In this document: positions 7,246-15,321 of the stretch, piece by piece | Position numbering within the stretch: position 1 is the first letter of the stretch | Layout of the letters: every line of letters begins with the position of its first letter | The notes under the pieces: generated by a model | The model's input: the letters and a program-made list of their open reading frames with translations, nothing else | Databases searched by the model: none | What the model was told of the DNA's origin: nothing | Origin: WHSW01 sp963846565 | GTDB lineage: Bacteria; Actinomycetota; Thermoleophilia; Solirubrobacterales; 70-9 | Assembly (NCBI GenBank): GCA_963846565.1 | Contig: CAWJWL010000003.1 | Span: forward strand, 558,001-622,000 | Direction: 5' to 3' | Length of the DNA stretch: 64,000 nt | Program-made: the position numbers and the translations under genes

Positions 7246-8556
7246 GTGCGCTCCTCGATGGGCAGGCCAGAGGGGCAGCGGCCGACGACCTCGCTTCACG
7301 ACCAGCGCACCCGGCGGGTCTGCGACGCGTTTCGCGAGCTGCCCTCGCGCTACCTCGGCGCCGACCAAGACTTCGACAGGACGGTCCAGATCCGGATCGG
7401 CGACGTGGGCCGGACCTGGGAGGTCCGGACGCACGGACACGCCTGCGACGTACGCCCCTCCCCCACCCGCGAGCCCGACGTGGTCATCGGCACCGACGCC
7501 TCGACCTGGCTCGCTCTCCGCGAGGGCCGCATGTCCGGCCTCGACGCCTTCTCCCAGCGCCGCCTCTACGCACGCGGCGATCTCGACGTCGCCGTCGGCT
7601 TCGAGGGCCTCTTCAGGCTCCCCGGCGACCGCGATCCGCTGCTGCGGATCACCGAGGTCGAGATCGCCGGGGCGCGCGTCTCAACGCTGATCGCCGGAAA
7701 CGGCTCCGAGCAGGTGATCTGCCTCCACGGTCTCGGGGCCAACAAGACCTCGTTCTTCGAGACGGTTGCGGCGCTCACGCCCGATTTCACCGTGCACGCG
7801 ATCGACCTGCCGGGCTTCGGCTCCTCATCGAAGCCGGCGCTGCCGCGCTATAACGCGCCCTGGTTCGGCCGCGCGGTCCTCTCCTACATGGACGCGCTCG
7901 CGATCGACCGCGCCCATCTGGTCGGCAACTCGATGGGCGGGCGCATCGCACTCGAGGTCGGCTTCCGGGCCCCCGAGCGGGTCGGCTCGCTCAACCTGCT
8001 CGCGCCGGCGGTCGCCTGGACGAAGCGGCGCCAGTTCGTACCCCTGGTGAAGCTGCTGCGGCCCGAGCTCGCCTCCATCCCGCACCCCCTGCGCGCGGCG
8101 ACCGTTCGCACGCACTTCTGGAGCCTCTTCGCGCAACCGGAGAACCTCGACCCCTCGGTCGCCGACATCGCCGCCGACGAGTTCTGCCGCACGTACCGCT
8201 CGCGCGCGGCCCGGGTCGCGTTCTTCGCGGCGCTACGCAACATCTACCTCGACGAGCCCTACGGCCACGAGGGGTTTTGGTCGCGGCTCAGCGAGCTCGA
8301 GCCACCCGCCCTCTTCATCTGGGGCGAGGCGGACAAGCTGGTGCCGGCGAGCTTCGCCCGCCACGTCAGCGAAGTGCTGCCCGAGGCCGACCAGGTCATC
8401 CTCACCGACTGCGGACACGTGCCGCAGGTCGAGCTCGCCGAGCACACGAACCGGCTGATTCGCGATCACGTCGCTACCGCAAGTGGTGCCGTCCCCCACC
8501 AAGGCGCGGCTTCGTCGCGACCCTGGTTCGCCAGAGCTCGCTCCGCGGGCGGATAG
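7246..8556 (+). CDS. SCP2 sterol-carrier domain fused to an alpha/beta hydrolase
   Basis: Two domains are visible. Residues about 15-125 resemble an SCP2-type lipid-binding domain (VRPSPTREPDVVIGTDAST, then LREGRMSGLDAFSQRRLYARGDL). From about residue 140 an alpha/beta hydrolase follows, with VICLHGLGANKTSFFE (oxyanion region), nucleophile elbow VGNSMGGRIALE, the acid LFIWGEADKLVP and histidine LTDCGHVPQVE, so Ser-Asp-His is complete. The GTG at 7246 is preceded by GGGAG at 7231-7235 at good spacing; ATG at 7258 is the alternative start. It leads a plus-strand operon with an acyltransferase and an SRPBCC protein, which suggests hydrolysis of a lipid-like ester. Confidence 0.82.
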   Translation: MRSSMGRPEGQRPTTSLHDQRTRRVCDAFRELPSRYLGADQDFDRTVQIRIGDVGRTWEVRTHGHACDVRPSPTREPDVVIGTDASTWLALREGRMSGLDAFSQRRLYARGDLDVAVGFEGLFRLPGDRDPLLRITEVEIAGARVSTLIAGNGSEQVICLHGLGANKTSFFETVAALTPDFTVHAIDLPGFGSSSKPALPRYNAPWFGRAVLSYMDALAIDRAHLVGNSMGGRIALEVGFRAPERVGSLNLLAPAVAWTKRRQFVPLVKLLRPELASIPHPLRAATVRTHFWSLFAQPENLDPSVADIAADEFCRTYRSRAARVAFFAALRNIYLDEPYGHEGFWSRLSELEPPALFIWGEADKLVPASFARHVSEVLPEADQVILTDCGHVPQVELAEHTNRLIRDHVATASGAVPHQGAASSRPWFARARSAGG

Positions 8557-8578
8557 GCCGGCTCTATGATCGGGGCGG

Positions 8579-9595
8579 ATGACGGACCCCGGCGTCACGG
8601 CTGAGCAAGCCTCAACGAACGGCGGCACAGAGCGCGTCGCGAGCACGAACGGCAGCGCCCTGCGCTCACGCCTGCGGCCGCTCGGCATTGCCGGCCGCGC
8701 CCAGAAGGCGGTGGCCGAGATCGGCGCCGACGCGCTCTCGGCGTTCGGCGGCGCCGCCCAGGAAGCGGCGACCCGGCTCGCGGACCGCGCGCAGCGGGCG
8801 CTCCGGGCCGACCTCGACGATCGCGATCCCGACTACATCCGCGAGAACCTGCCGCTCGCCTGGCTCGCCTCGACGATCTGGTACCGAGCCGAGGTCCGCA
8901 ACATGGGCAACGTGCCCGAGCACGGGCCGGTGCTCCTCGTCGGCAACCACACCGGCGGCAACATGGCGCCCGAGGTGGTCATCCTGCCCCTCGCCTTCTC
9001 CACCTACTTCGGGGTCGAGCGCCCCTTCTACCAGCTCGCCCACAACCTCGTCCTCGCCTCGCCGGCCGGGCCTTTCCTGCGCCGCTACGGGACCATGGCC
9101 GCCTCGCACAAGCACGCGACGAAGGCGCTCGAGGCCGGGGCCGCCGTGCTCGTCTTCCCGGGTGGGGACTGGGAGGTCCACCGTCCCTCTTGGGAGGGCA
9201 ACAAGGTCGATTTCGGCGGCCGCAAGGGCTTCGTCCGGCTGGCGCTCGACGCTGGCGTCCCGATCGTCCCGGTGGTCACCTGCGGCGGCCAGGAGACGGC
9301 GCTCTTCCTCAGCCGCGGCACCTGGCTGGCGAAGGCGACGCGCGTCGACAGGATGTTCCGCCTCAAGGTCCTGCCGATCTCGATCGCGCTGCCGTGGGGC
9401 CTCAACGTCGGCGACCTCCTCGGCCACATCCCGCTGCCCGCGAAGATCACGATCGAGGTGCTGGAGCCGATCGACCTGGTGAAGGAGTTCGGTTCCGACC
9501 CCGATCCCGAGGAGGCGGCCGAGTACGTCCACCGCCTGATGCAGGAGGCGCTCGACGGCCTCGCTGCCGAGCGGCGCTTCCCGGTGATCGGCTGA
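8579..9595 (+). CDS. Lysophospholipid/glycerol acyltransferase family protein with altered HX4D motif
   Basis: A 338-residue protein with a PlsC-like domain at about residues 110-300. The substrate motif is VFPGGDWEVHRPSWEG, as in actinobacterial and TMEM68-type diacylglycerol-acyltransferase relatives. Where classical PlsC has HX4D, this reads NHTGGNMAPEVV: the histidine is present but the fifth residue after it is Met, with Glu at +8. The N-terminal 90 residues are Ala/Arg-rich and amphipathic and may contact membrane. It starts 23 bases after the SCP2-hydrolase stop and 5 bases before the SRPBCC gene. Acylation of an unknown lipid is likely. Confidence 0.8.
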   Translation: MTDPGVTAEQASTNGGTERVASTNGSALRSRLRPLGIAGRAQKAVAEIGADALSAFGGAAQEAATRLADRAQRALRADLDDRDPDYIRENLPLAWLASTIWYRAEVRNMGNVPEHGPVLLVGNHTGGNMAPEVVILPLAFSTYFGVERPFYQLAHNLVLASPAGPFLRRYGTMAASHKHATKALEAGAAVLVFPGGDWEVHRPSWEGNKVDFGGRKGFVRLALDAGVPIVPVVTCGGQETALFLSRGTWLAKATRVDRMFRLKVLPISIALPWGLNVGDLLGHIPLPAKITIEVLEPIDLVKEFGSDPDPEEAAEYVHRLMQEALDGLAAERRFPVIG

Positions 9596-9599
9596 GCCG

Positions 9600-10094
9600 A
9601 TGCGGATCCGCGAGTCGATCACGGTCTCCGCACCGCGCGAGCTCGTCTGGGAGTACCTGACCGACCCCGGCAACTACCTGCATTTCATGGCCGGCGTCAC
9701 CCGCTGGGAGGTCGAGGGCGAGCAGCGGAGCGGCCTCGGCGCCCGCTACCGGATGCTGATGCGGGTCGGCTCGGTCGAGGTCGGTGGCCTGGTCGAGGTC
9801 GTCGAGTTCTCCGAGCAGCTCGACATGGCGTGGTCCTCGGTAACGGGGATCGACCAGCGCGGACGCTGGCGCCTGCGGGATGCCGAGGACGGCCGCACCA
9901 GGGTCGAGTTCCGCTTTGCCTACGGCGTGGCCGGCGCCGGGATCACCGGATACCTCTCCGAGCGGCTCGCGAAGCCGACGATCGGCGCCAACGTGCGGCG
10001 CTCGCTCCAGCAGCTGAAGCGCCAGGTCGAGCACGAGAGGCTCCGCACCGAGGCGGCGCGCCGCCGGCGTGAGCGCGAAGCCGCGAGCGCCTAG
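9600..10094 (+). CDS. SRPBCC family protein
   Basis: A 164-residue START-like protein. The N-terminus MRIRESITVSAPRELVWEYL followed by TDPGNYLHFMAGVTRWEVEG is typical of the polyketide cyclase/SRPBCC superfamily. A charged C-terminal extension (RQVEHERLRTEAARRRRERE) ends the protein. It is the last gene of the three-gene plus-strand operon after the SCP2-hydrolase and the acyltransferase, four bases after the preceding stop. A lipid-binding role is inferred from fold and context. Confidence 0.75.
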   Translation: MRIRESITVSAPRELVWEYLTDPGNYLHFMAGVTRWEVEGEQRSGLGARYRMLMRVGSVEVGGLVEVVEFSEQLDMAWSSVTGIDQRGRWRLRDAEDGRTRVEFRFAYGVAGAGITGYLSERLAKPTIGANVRRSLQQLKRQVEHERLRTEAARRRREREAASA

Positions 10095-10103
10095 CCCCAG
10101 CCG

Positions 10104-10451
10104 CTAGTTCTTCTTCCCGTTGATCGCGGCGACGAGTTGCCGCTTGTTCATCGAGGAGCGACCCTCGATGTTGAGCTTCTTGGCCTCGTTGTAGAGCTGC
10201 TCGCGAGTCCGACCGCGTGGCCCGCTCGAAGACCCCGACCGCTTGCCGCCGCGGCGCCCGGACGAGATGTCCTCGGTCGAGCTGCGCGAGCGCGTCCTCG
10301 ACTCACCGGAACGCGCCTTCTCCTTGTTGACGGTCCGCGCGGCGATCTCCTCGGCGCGGTCCTCGGAGGCACCCTGTTGCTTCTGGCTCCTCTTGACGTG
10401 CTCGTACTGGCGTCCACGCTTGGTGCCCTTCTTCACTCCACGGGGCGGCAT
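10104..10451 (-). CDS. Small basic protein with C-terminal Rho_N/SAP-like domain (annotated elsewhere as plasmid stabilization protein)
   Basis: A 115-residue, Lys/Arg-rich protein. The N-terminal half MPPRGVKKGTKRGRQYEHVK and EDRAEEIAARTVNKEKARSG is a well-conserved actinobacterial sequence, often called plasmid stabilization protein without experimental basis. The middle is a Ser/Arg/Gly linker, and the C-terminus GRTREQLYNEAKKLNIEGRS followed by MNKRQLVAAI resembles the Rho N-terminal (SAP-like) nucleic-acid-binding helix-extended fold. It converges on the SRPBCC gene with 9 bases between. Nucleoid or RNA binding is plausible; there is no plasmid context. Confidence 0.8.
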   Translation of the reverse strand: MPPRGVKKGTKRGRQYEHVKRSQKQQGASEDRAEEIAARTVNKEKARSGESRTRSRSSTEDISSGRRGGKRSGSSSGPRGRTREQLYNEAKKLNIEGRSSMNKRQLVAAINGKKN

Positions 10452-10626
10452 CGCTACCTCCTCTGGTCGCTTGATTGACGCCTACCCACCACGATCCGTC
10501 GATAACGGGCACCGCCGCCCAGCCGGAGAGCCGAACCGCGTACCCGCCTGCTCCCGACAGCGATGAGTTTCGCGGCGATCTGCGGTCTGTACCAACACCG
10601 ATCAACTGCGCCTCGAGGAGAACGGC

Positions 10627-11229
10627 ATGACCGCTACCTACACCTTCGACGTCTTTTCCAGCCTCGACGGCTACGGCGCCGCCAGCGCCAACTGGCCCGG
10701 CTACTGGGGAAAGCAAGGTCCCGAGTTGCTCGACCACCGCCTTGCCCTGTACGGCGCGGAGCAGCGGATGGTCTTCGGGGCCAACACGTATCGGGCATTC
10801 GCGCGGATGCTGGCCTCGAGCACCGAGGAGTCCGAAGTGCGTGACCCATGGGTCACGCGGATGGCGAGCCTGCCGGCAACGGTGGTGTCGACGACGCTCG
10901 ACGGCCCCCTCGACTGGCCGGACGCGACCCTCGTGAGCGGTGACGCCGTCGACGTCGTCGCCCGGCTCAAGGAGGAGTCCGAGGTGCCGTTGCGCTCGCA
11001 CGGCAGCCTGTCGGTGAACCGGGCGCTGATGGCCGCCGGCCTGGTCGACCGCGTGCAGGTGACGCTCTTCCCGGTCATCACCGGTGAGACCGGGCTGGAC
11101 CCGATTTTCCAGGGTGCGGCCGACTTCGACCTGGAGCTGGTCGAGCACCGGACGCTCGACGGTCACATCCAGGAGCTCATCTACCGGCCCACACTCCACG
11201 ACCCGGGCAGCTCCACCAGGAGCGGTTGA
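10627..11229 (+). CDS. Dihydrofolate reductase family protein (RibD C-terminal type)
   Basis: A 200-residue protein of the RibD-C/DHFR-like reductase superfamily: YTFDVFSSLDGYGAASANWP at the N-terminus, MVFGANTYRAFARM (dinucleotide-binding segment), RSHGSLSVNRALMAAGLVD, and LFPVITGETGLDPIF near the C-terminus. These enzymes use NADPH, but the substrate is usually unknown; it need not be the housekeeping DHFR. A ribosome-binding site GAGGAG lies about 7 bases before the ATG. It stands alone and converges on the acyl-CoA synthetase gene. Confidence 0.85.
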   Translation: MTATYTFDVFSSLDGYGAASANWPGYWGKQGPELLDHRLALYGAEQRMVFGANTYRAFARMLASSTEESEVRDPWVTRMASLPATVVSTTLDGPLDWPDATLVSGDAVDVVARLKEESEVPLRSHGSLSVNRALMAAGLVDRVQVTLFPVITGETGLDPIFQGAADFDLELVEHRTLDGHIQELIYRPTLHDPGSSTRSG

Positions 11230-11250
11230 TCGTCTCGCAGCCGGGTCGAA

Positions 11251-12924
11251 CTAGGAGTCCTGCGCCGACTTCGAGTCGGCCAGCTCGCGCTTCAGCACCT
11301 TGCCGGTCGCGTTCCGGGGGAGCTCGTCGATGAACTCGGTCTCGCGCGGGACCTTGTAGCCGGCGAGGTTCTCCTTCACGTAGGACTTGACCTCGTCGTG
11401 CTCGAGACTGGCGCCGTCGTCCAGGACGACGAACGCCTTCAGCCGCTGACCCCACTCGTCGTCGTCGACGCCGATGACCGCGACCTCCTTGACCGCGTCG
11501 TGCGAGGCGAGCAGGTCCTCGACCTCACGCGGGAAGACGTTCTCGCCGCCGGAGACGATCATCTCGTCGTCGCGGCCGTCGATGAAGAGACGGCCCTCGT
11601 CGTCGAAGTGGCCGACGTCGCCGGAGGACAGCAGGCCCATGTAGTCGTCCTTGCCCCCGCCGCCGGTATAGCCCTCGAACGCCATCTCGTTGCCGACGAA
11701 GACGCGGCCGGTCTCGCCCTCCGGCACCTCGTCCTCGCCGTCGGTGTCGACGATCTTGACGACGGTCCCGCGCGGTGGCTTCCCGGCGGTTCCGGGGGCG
11801 GCACGCAGGTCCTGCGGAGTCGCGATCGTCGCCCAGGCGACCTCGGTCGAGCCGTAGAGGTTGTAGAGGTTGTCGCCGAAGTGGTCCATCCACTTCATCG
11901 CGAGCTTCCCCGGCAGCGCCGAGCCGCTCGCGGCGACCACGCGCAGGCTTGGCAGGTCGTACTTGTCGAGTGTCTCCTCGGGCAGCTGGAGAATGCGCTG
12001 CATCATCACCGGGACGACGACCAGCGCGGTCGCCTCGTGCTCCCTGATCGCCTCCAGCGTCTTCTCCGGGTCGAAGCGCCGCTGCAGGACGTAAGTGGAA
12101 TTGAGCGCCAGCCCGAGCTGGAAATGGGCGAAACCCCAGGAATGAAAGAGCGGCGCCGCGATCACCGTGCGCTCGCTGCCCTGCAACGGGATCCGCGAGA
12201 ACATCGCGGCCAGCGGGCTCAGGGTGTCGGGCTGCGAGCGCTGGGCGCCCTTCGGCGTCCCGGTCGTGCCCGAGGTGAGAATGATGAAGCGGCCCGACTG
12301 CTCGGGCGGGTCCAGGTCCTCACCGGAGGCCGACTCGATCAACCCGTCGGTGGTCGTGTCGCCGGTCTCGCCGCCCTCGGACCAGGAGACGTAGCGGCGC
12401 AGGTCCTCACCGGCGTCGGAGAGCAGGTCGGCGAACTCCTCGTCGTAGATCAGCGCCGCCGGTTCCTCGCGCTCGACCACGCCGACCAGCTGCGGCGAGG
12501 AGAAGGCGGTGTTCAGGTAGAGCCCGTTCGCGCCCAGCTTCGACAGCGCCAGCGTCGCGTCGACGAAACCCCGGTGGTTGCGCGCCATGATCGCAACGCC
12601 GTCGCCGGGCTTCACCCCTTCATCGGAAAGCGCGCGGGCGAGGGCGTTGGAGCGTCGGTGAACGTCCGCGAAGCTCAGCGAGCCGGCCTCGTCCTCGATC
12701 ATCGGGTCGTCCGGATGGCTGATCGCCGCCGTCGCGATCCCGGCCGCTGGAGAGGCGCCCCACCGGCGCAGCTCGCGCAGGATGCGCGCCAGCTTGTCCG
12801 GGCGGATGGGCCGGATGACGCCGGCCGAGGCGAGGGTCTTCAGGTTGAACGGCAGGTCCGGCAACGCCCCGAGGTTGCCGAGCTTGATCCGGCGCGCGAG
12901 TGAAACTTTCGAATCGGAGTCCAT
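11251..12924 (-). CDS. Long/medium-chain acyl-CoA synthetase (AMP-forming)
   Basis: A 557-residue adenylate-forming enzyme. The P-loop is IILTSGTTGTPKGAQRS (about residue 212-228), followed by LFHSWGFAHF, the LYGSTEVAWA motif, the hinge region GRLFIDGRDDEMIVSGGENV, and the C-terminal catalytic lysine in LPRNATGKVLKRELAD. The long N-terminal stretch resembles FadD-type fatty acyl-CoA ligases of actinobacteria. It activates a fatty acid to acyl-CoA through an acyl-adenylate. It precedes ispF by 17 bases but on the downstream side, so it may be read from the PHP/ispF transcript. Confidence 0.92.
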   Translation of the reverse strand: MDSDSKVSLARRIKLGNLGALPDLPFNLKTLASAGVIRPIRPDKLARILRELRRWGASPAAGIATAAISHPDDPMIEDEAGSLSFADVHRRSNALARALSDEGVKPGDGVAIMARNHRGFVDATLALSKLGANGLYLNTAFSSPQLVGVVEREEPAALIYDEEFADLLSDAGEDLRRYVSWSEGGETGDTTTDGLIESASGEDLDPPEQSGRFIILTSGTTGTPKGAQRSQPDTLSPLAAMFSRIPLQGSERTVIAAPLFHSWGFAHFQLGLALNSTYVLQRRFDPEKTLEAIREHEATALVVVPVMMQRILQLPEETLDKYDLPSLRVVAASGSALPGKLAMKWMDHFGDNLYNLYGSTEVAWATIATPQDLRAAPGTAGKPPRGTVVKIVDTDGEDEVPEGETGRVFVGNEMAFEGYTGGGGKDDYMGLLSSGDVGHFDDEGRLFIDGRDDEMIVSGGENVFPREVEDLLASHDAVKEVAVIGVDDDEWGQRLKAFVVLDDGASLEHDEVKSYVKENLAGYKVPRETEFIDELPRNATGKVLKRELADSKSAQDS

Positions 12925-12941
12925 GGGCGGAGCCTACGCGG

Positions 12942-13400
12942 TCACGAGTCGGCGTCGATCAACGCGACCGCGATACACGCCATACCCTCGCCGCGGCCGA
13001 CAAATCCCATGCCCTCGTTGGTCGTCGCCTTGACGCTCACGGGCGCGCCCAGCGCCTCGCTCAGGTTCCGCTCCATCTCCGTGCGGTGCGCGCCGAGGCG
13101 GGGCTGCTCGGAGATCACCGTGGCGTCGACGTTGGTGACCGGCCCCGAGAGCATGCCGAGGACCGTCCGCAGCAGATCGAGTGAGTCAGCGTCGCGCCAG
13201 CGCTCGTCGTCGGGAGGGAAATGGGCGCCGAGGTCCCCGAGGCCGGCGGCGCCAAGAAGCGCGTCGATGACCGCGTGCGTGAGCACATCGGCGTCCGAAT
13301 GACCCTCGAGGCCGAGCTCGTGCTCGATCTCCACGCCGCCGAGGACCAGCCTCCGGCCGGGGGCGAAGCGATGGCTGTCGTAACCGACGCCGATCCTCAT
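12942..13400 (-). CDS. ispF: 2-C-methyl-D-erythritol 2,4-cyclodiphosphate synthase
   Basis: A 152-residue IspF, the usual length. Zinc ligands lie in GYDSHRF (Asp and His of the DxH motif) and in LEGHSDADVLTHAVIDALLG; GLGDLGAHFPPDD and the C-terminal VSVKATTNEGMGFVGRGEGM are characteristic. It cyclises CDP-methylerythritol 2-phosphate in the non-mevalonate isoprenoid pathway. It overlaps the upstream PHP phosphatase gene by 4 bases. The partner ispD lies 1.9 kb away, separated by the PHP and DUF389 genes, whereas the two are adjacent in mycobacteria. Confidence 0.97.
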   Translation of the reverse strand: MRIGVGYDSHRFAPGRRLVLGGVEIEHELGLEGHSDADVLTHAVIDALLGAAGLGDLGAHFPPDDERWRDADSLDLLRTVLGMLSGPVTNVDATVISEQPRLGAHRTEMERNLSEALGAPVSVKATTNEGMGFVGRGEGMACIAVALIDADS

Positions 13401-14221
13401 CCGAGCGGCTCCAGCCGGCGCTCACGGCGCTCGAAGACCGCAAGCTCGGTGATCCCCCATCCCGACATCGTCTCGATCGCCCGATCGTAGTCCCGCCCGA
13501 CGTCCCCGGGCACGTGGGCGTCGGAGGAGAGCGCGAACGCGGCGCCCGCGTCGATGCACATCTCCGCGAACGCCGACGACGGATAGAGCTCGGCGACCGG
13601 CTTCCGCAGACCCGCGGTCGACACCTCCACGGCGATGCCGGTCTCAGCGATCGCCTCGATCGCAGGCTCGTAGTGGAAGCGCACGTCGCGGGTCGGCCCC
13701 GGGCGGTCGTGGCCCCAGTACTTGACCAGGTCCGGGTGGGCGAGGATGTCGTAGAGGCCCGTCCGCGCCGCCTCCGCGAGGGTCTCGAAGTAGCGGCCCC
13801 AGACCCGGTCCGGATCCCCGTCACCGCGCCAGACGTCGAAGTCGGGGTCGTCGACGGCCCCGTCGCCGAGAAAGTGGACGGAGCCGACGACGTAGTCGAA
13901 CTCGTGCGCATCGAGCAGGCCCGCGATCCGATCCTCGGCGCCGGGGATGTAGTCCATCTCGATCCCGAGACGGAGCGGCGTGGAGCGCACGAACTCGCAG
14001 TACGAGGTGAGATCGTCGATCGCGTTCTCGCGCCAGAACGGGTGGTCCCAGATCGCCAGCGCGTCGGCGAAGCGGTGGATGTGCTCGGACGCCCCGAGCT
14101 CACAGACGCCGGCGTCGGACGCCGCGTCGAGGTAGCGCTCCACGTTCGCCTCAGTGAAGTACTCGGCGGCAGTTGCGTCGACCTCGTCGGGCCGAAGATG
14201 CACGTGATAGTCCGTCAGCAC
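13397..14221 (-). CDS. PHP-family histidinol-phosphatase-like phosphoesterase
   Basis: A 274-residue PHP-domain protein like HisJ/HisK histidinol phosphatases. Metal-binding motifs are MLTDYHVHLRPDE (HxH), ELGASEHIHRF, GIEMDYIPG, VVGSVHFLGD, DILAHPDLVKYWG and ALSSDAHVPGDVGRDY. These give a trinuclear metal site that hydrolyses phosphomonoesters. No other histidine genes are nearby, so the substrate is inferred only from family. It shares a 4-base overlap with ispF and is divergent from the DUF389 gene, with 26 bases between the starts. Confidence 0.85.
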   Translation of the reverse strand: MLTDYHVHLRPDEVDATAAEYFTEANVERYLDAASDAGVCELGASEHIHRFADALAIWDHPFWRENAIDDLTSYCEFVRSTPLRLGIEMDYIPGAEDRIAGLLDAHEFDYVVGSVHFLGDGAVDDPDFDVWRGDGDPDRVWGRYFETLAEAARTGLYDILAHPDLVKYWGHDRPGPTRDVRFHYEPAIEAIAETGIAVEVSTAGLRKPVAELYPSSAFAEMCIDAGAAFALSSDAHVPGDVGRDYDRAIETMSGWGITELAVFERRERRLEPLG

Positions 14222-14247
14222 ACGGCGGAGGCTAGATACTTCCGTTC

Positions 14248-15264
14248 GTGGTTCACCTGCGGATCGTCGTTCCCAGCTACCAGGCCGGGCACGCCCTCGA
14301 CCTGCTCGAGGACAGCTCCTCGGTGATCAACCTGATCTACCTCGAGCGGGTGGCGCGACGCCCCGAGGGCGACGTGATCCTCTGCGACGTCGCGCGCGAA
14401 GACGCGAGCGTGCTGATCTCGGACCTGCGCGAGCTCGACATCGACGTGGAGGGGTCGATTGCGATCGAGATGATCGACTCCGAGATCTCGGCCGCCGCGC
14501 AGAAGGCGGAGAAGTCGGCGCGCGGACGCCCGAGCGACGCGGTCGTCTGGGAGGAGGTCGAGGCGCGGACGTCGGAGAACATCGAGCTCTCGGCGAGCTT
14601 CATCGCCTTCATGGTCCTGGCTGGGCTGATCGCGACGGTCGGGGTGATCCTCGACGAGCCGATCCTGATCATCGGAGCCATGGTCGTCGGCCCCGAGTTC
14701 GGCCCGATCGCAGGATTCTGCGTTGCGGCCGTCCAGCGGCGCTGGGATGTAGCCCGGCGCTCGGTCGTCGCGCTCGCGGTCGGCTTCCCACTCGCGATCA
14801 CAGCCGCCTTCCTGTTCACGCTGTTCGCGCGCGGGGTCGGCCTGACTCCCGAGGGGTTCTCGGCCGCCGAGCACCCGCTCACCGACTTCGTCTCGCATCC
14901 GGACACGTTCTCGTTCCTCGTCGCCGTCTTCGCCGGGATTGCGGGGATCCTCTCGCTCACCTCGGCGAAATCCGGAGCGCTCGTCGGTGTCCTGATCTCC
15001 GTGACGACGATCCCCGCCGCGGCCAACATCGGCGTCGCCGCCGCGTTCGCCGACTGGTCCGAGTGGCGCGGCGCGATGGCGCAACTCGTCGTCAACCTCT
15101 GCGGCATCCTCCTCGCCGGAATCGCCACGCTCTACGTCCAGCGACTCTTCTACGTGCGCCGGCGTCGCGAGCACCTCGCCGACAGCTCGCGCGAGCGGGC
15201 GGGCCTGCCCGTCGGCCACAGCCGGCGCGACACCAATCGCGAGAAGCGGCCAGCCGCCGAGTAG
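14248..15264 (+). CDS. DUF389 / TIGR00341 family membrane protein
   Basis: A 338-residue protein starting at a GTG. The N-terminal cytoplasmic domain (about 1-105; LRIVVPSYQAGHALDLLEDS, VILCDVAREDASVLISDLRE) is followed by the signature SASFIAFMVLAGLIATVGVI and IIGAMVVGPEFGPIAGFC, then four further transmembrane segments (ALAVGFPLAITAAFLFTLFA, FLVAVFAGIAGILSLTSAKS, LVGVLISVTTIPAAANIGVA and the LVVNLCGILLAGIATLYVQR segment). DUF389 proteins are of unknown function, with transport suggested. It interrupts the ispD-ispF pair on the opposite strand. Confidence 0.88.
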   Translation: MVHLRIVVPSYQAGHALDLLEDSSSVINLIYLERVARRPEGDVILCDVAREDASVLISDLRELDIDVEGSIAIEMIDSEISAAAQKAEKSARGRPSDAVVWEEVEARTSENIELSASFIAFMVLAGLIATVGVILDEPILIIGAMVVGPEFGPIAGFCVAAVQRRWDVARRSVVALAVGFPLAITAAFLFTLFARGVGLTPEGFSAAEHPLTDFVSHPDTFSFLVAVFAGIAGILSLTSAKSGALVGVLISVTTIPAAANIGVAAAFADWSEWRGAMAQLVVNLCGILLAGIATLYVQRLFYVRRRREHLADSSRERAGLPVGHSRRDTNREKRPAAE

Positions 15265-15285
15265 CGATTCGTCATCGAGCGGGCT

Positions 15286-15310
15286 ATTTGTCAACCAGGG
15301 GTTGACAAAT
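15286..15310. other. Perfect 11-bp inverted repeat between convergent genes
   Basis: ATTTGTCAACC (15286-15296) and GGTTGACAAAT (15300-15310) are exact complements around a 3-base AGG spacer. The site is unusually A+T-rich for this sequence. It lies between the ends of the DUF389 gene and ispD, so a bidirectional terminator is the simplest reading; the tight TTGTCAACC symmetry would also suit a dimeric DNA-binding protein. Confidence 0.6.
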
Positions 15311-15321
15311 CGGCCTTTGGA

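Noticed and set aside
10104..10451. Plasmid origin or toxin-antitoxin system suggested by the name plasmid stabilization protein
   Set aside because: The name is inherited annotation; no replication, partition or toxin gene is nearby.
13397..14221. DNA polymerase III PHP domain
   Set aside because: The gene is a free-standing 274-residue PHP protein with HisJ-like motifs and no polymerase sequence.
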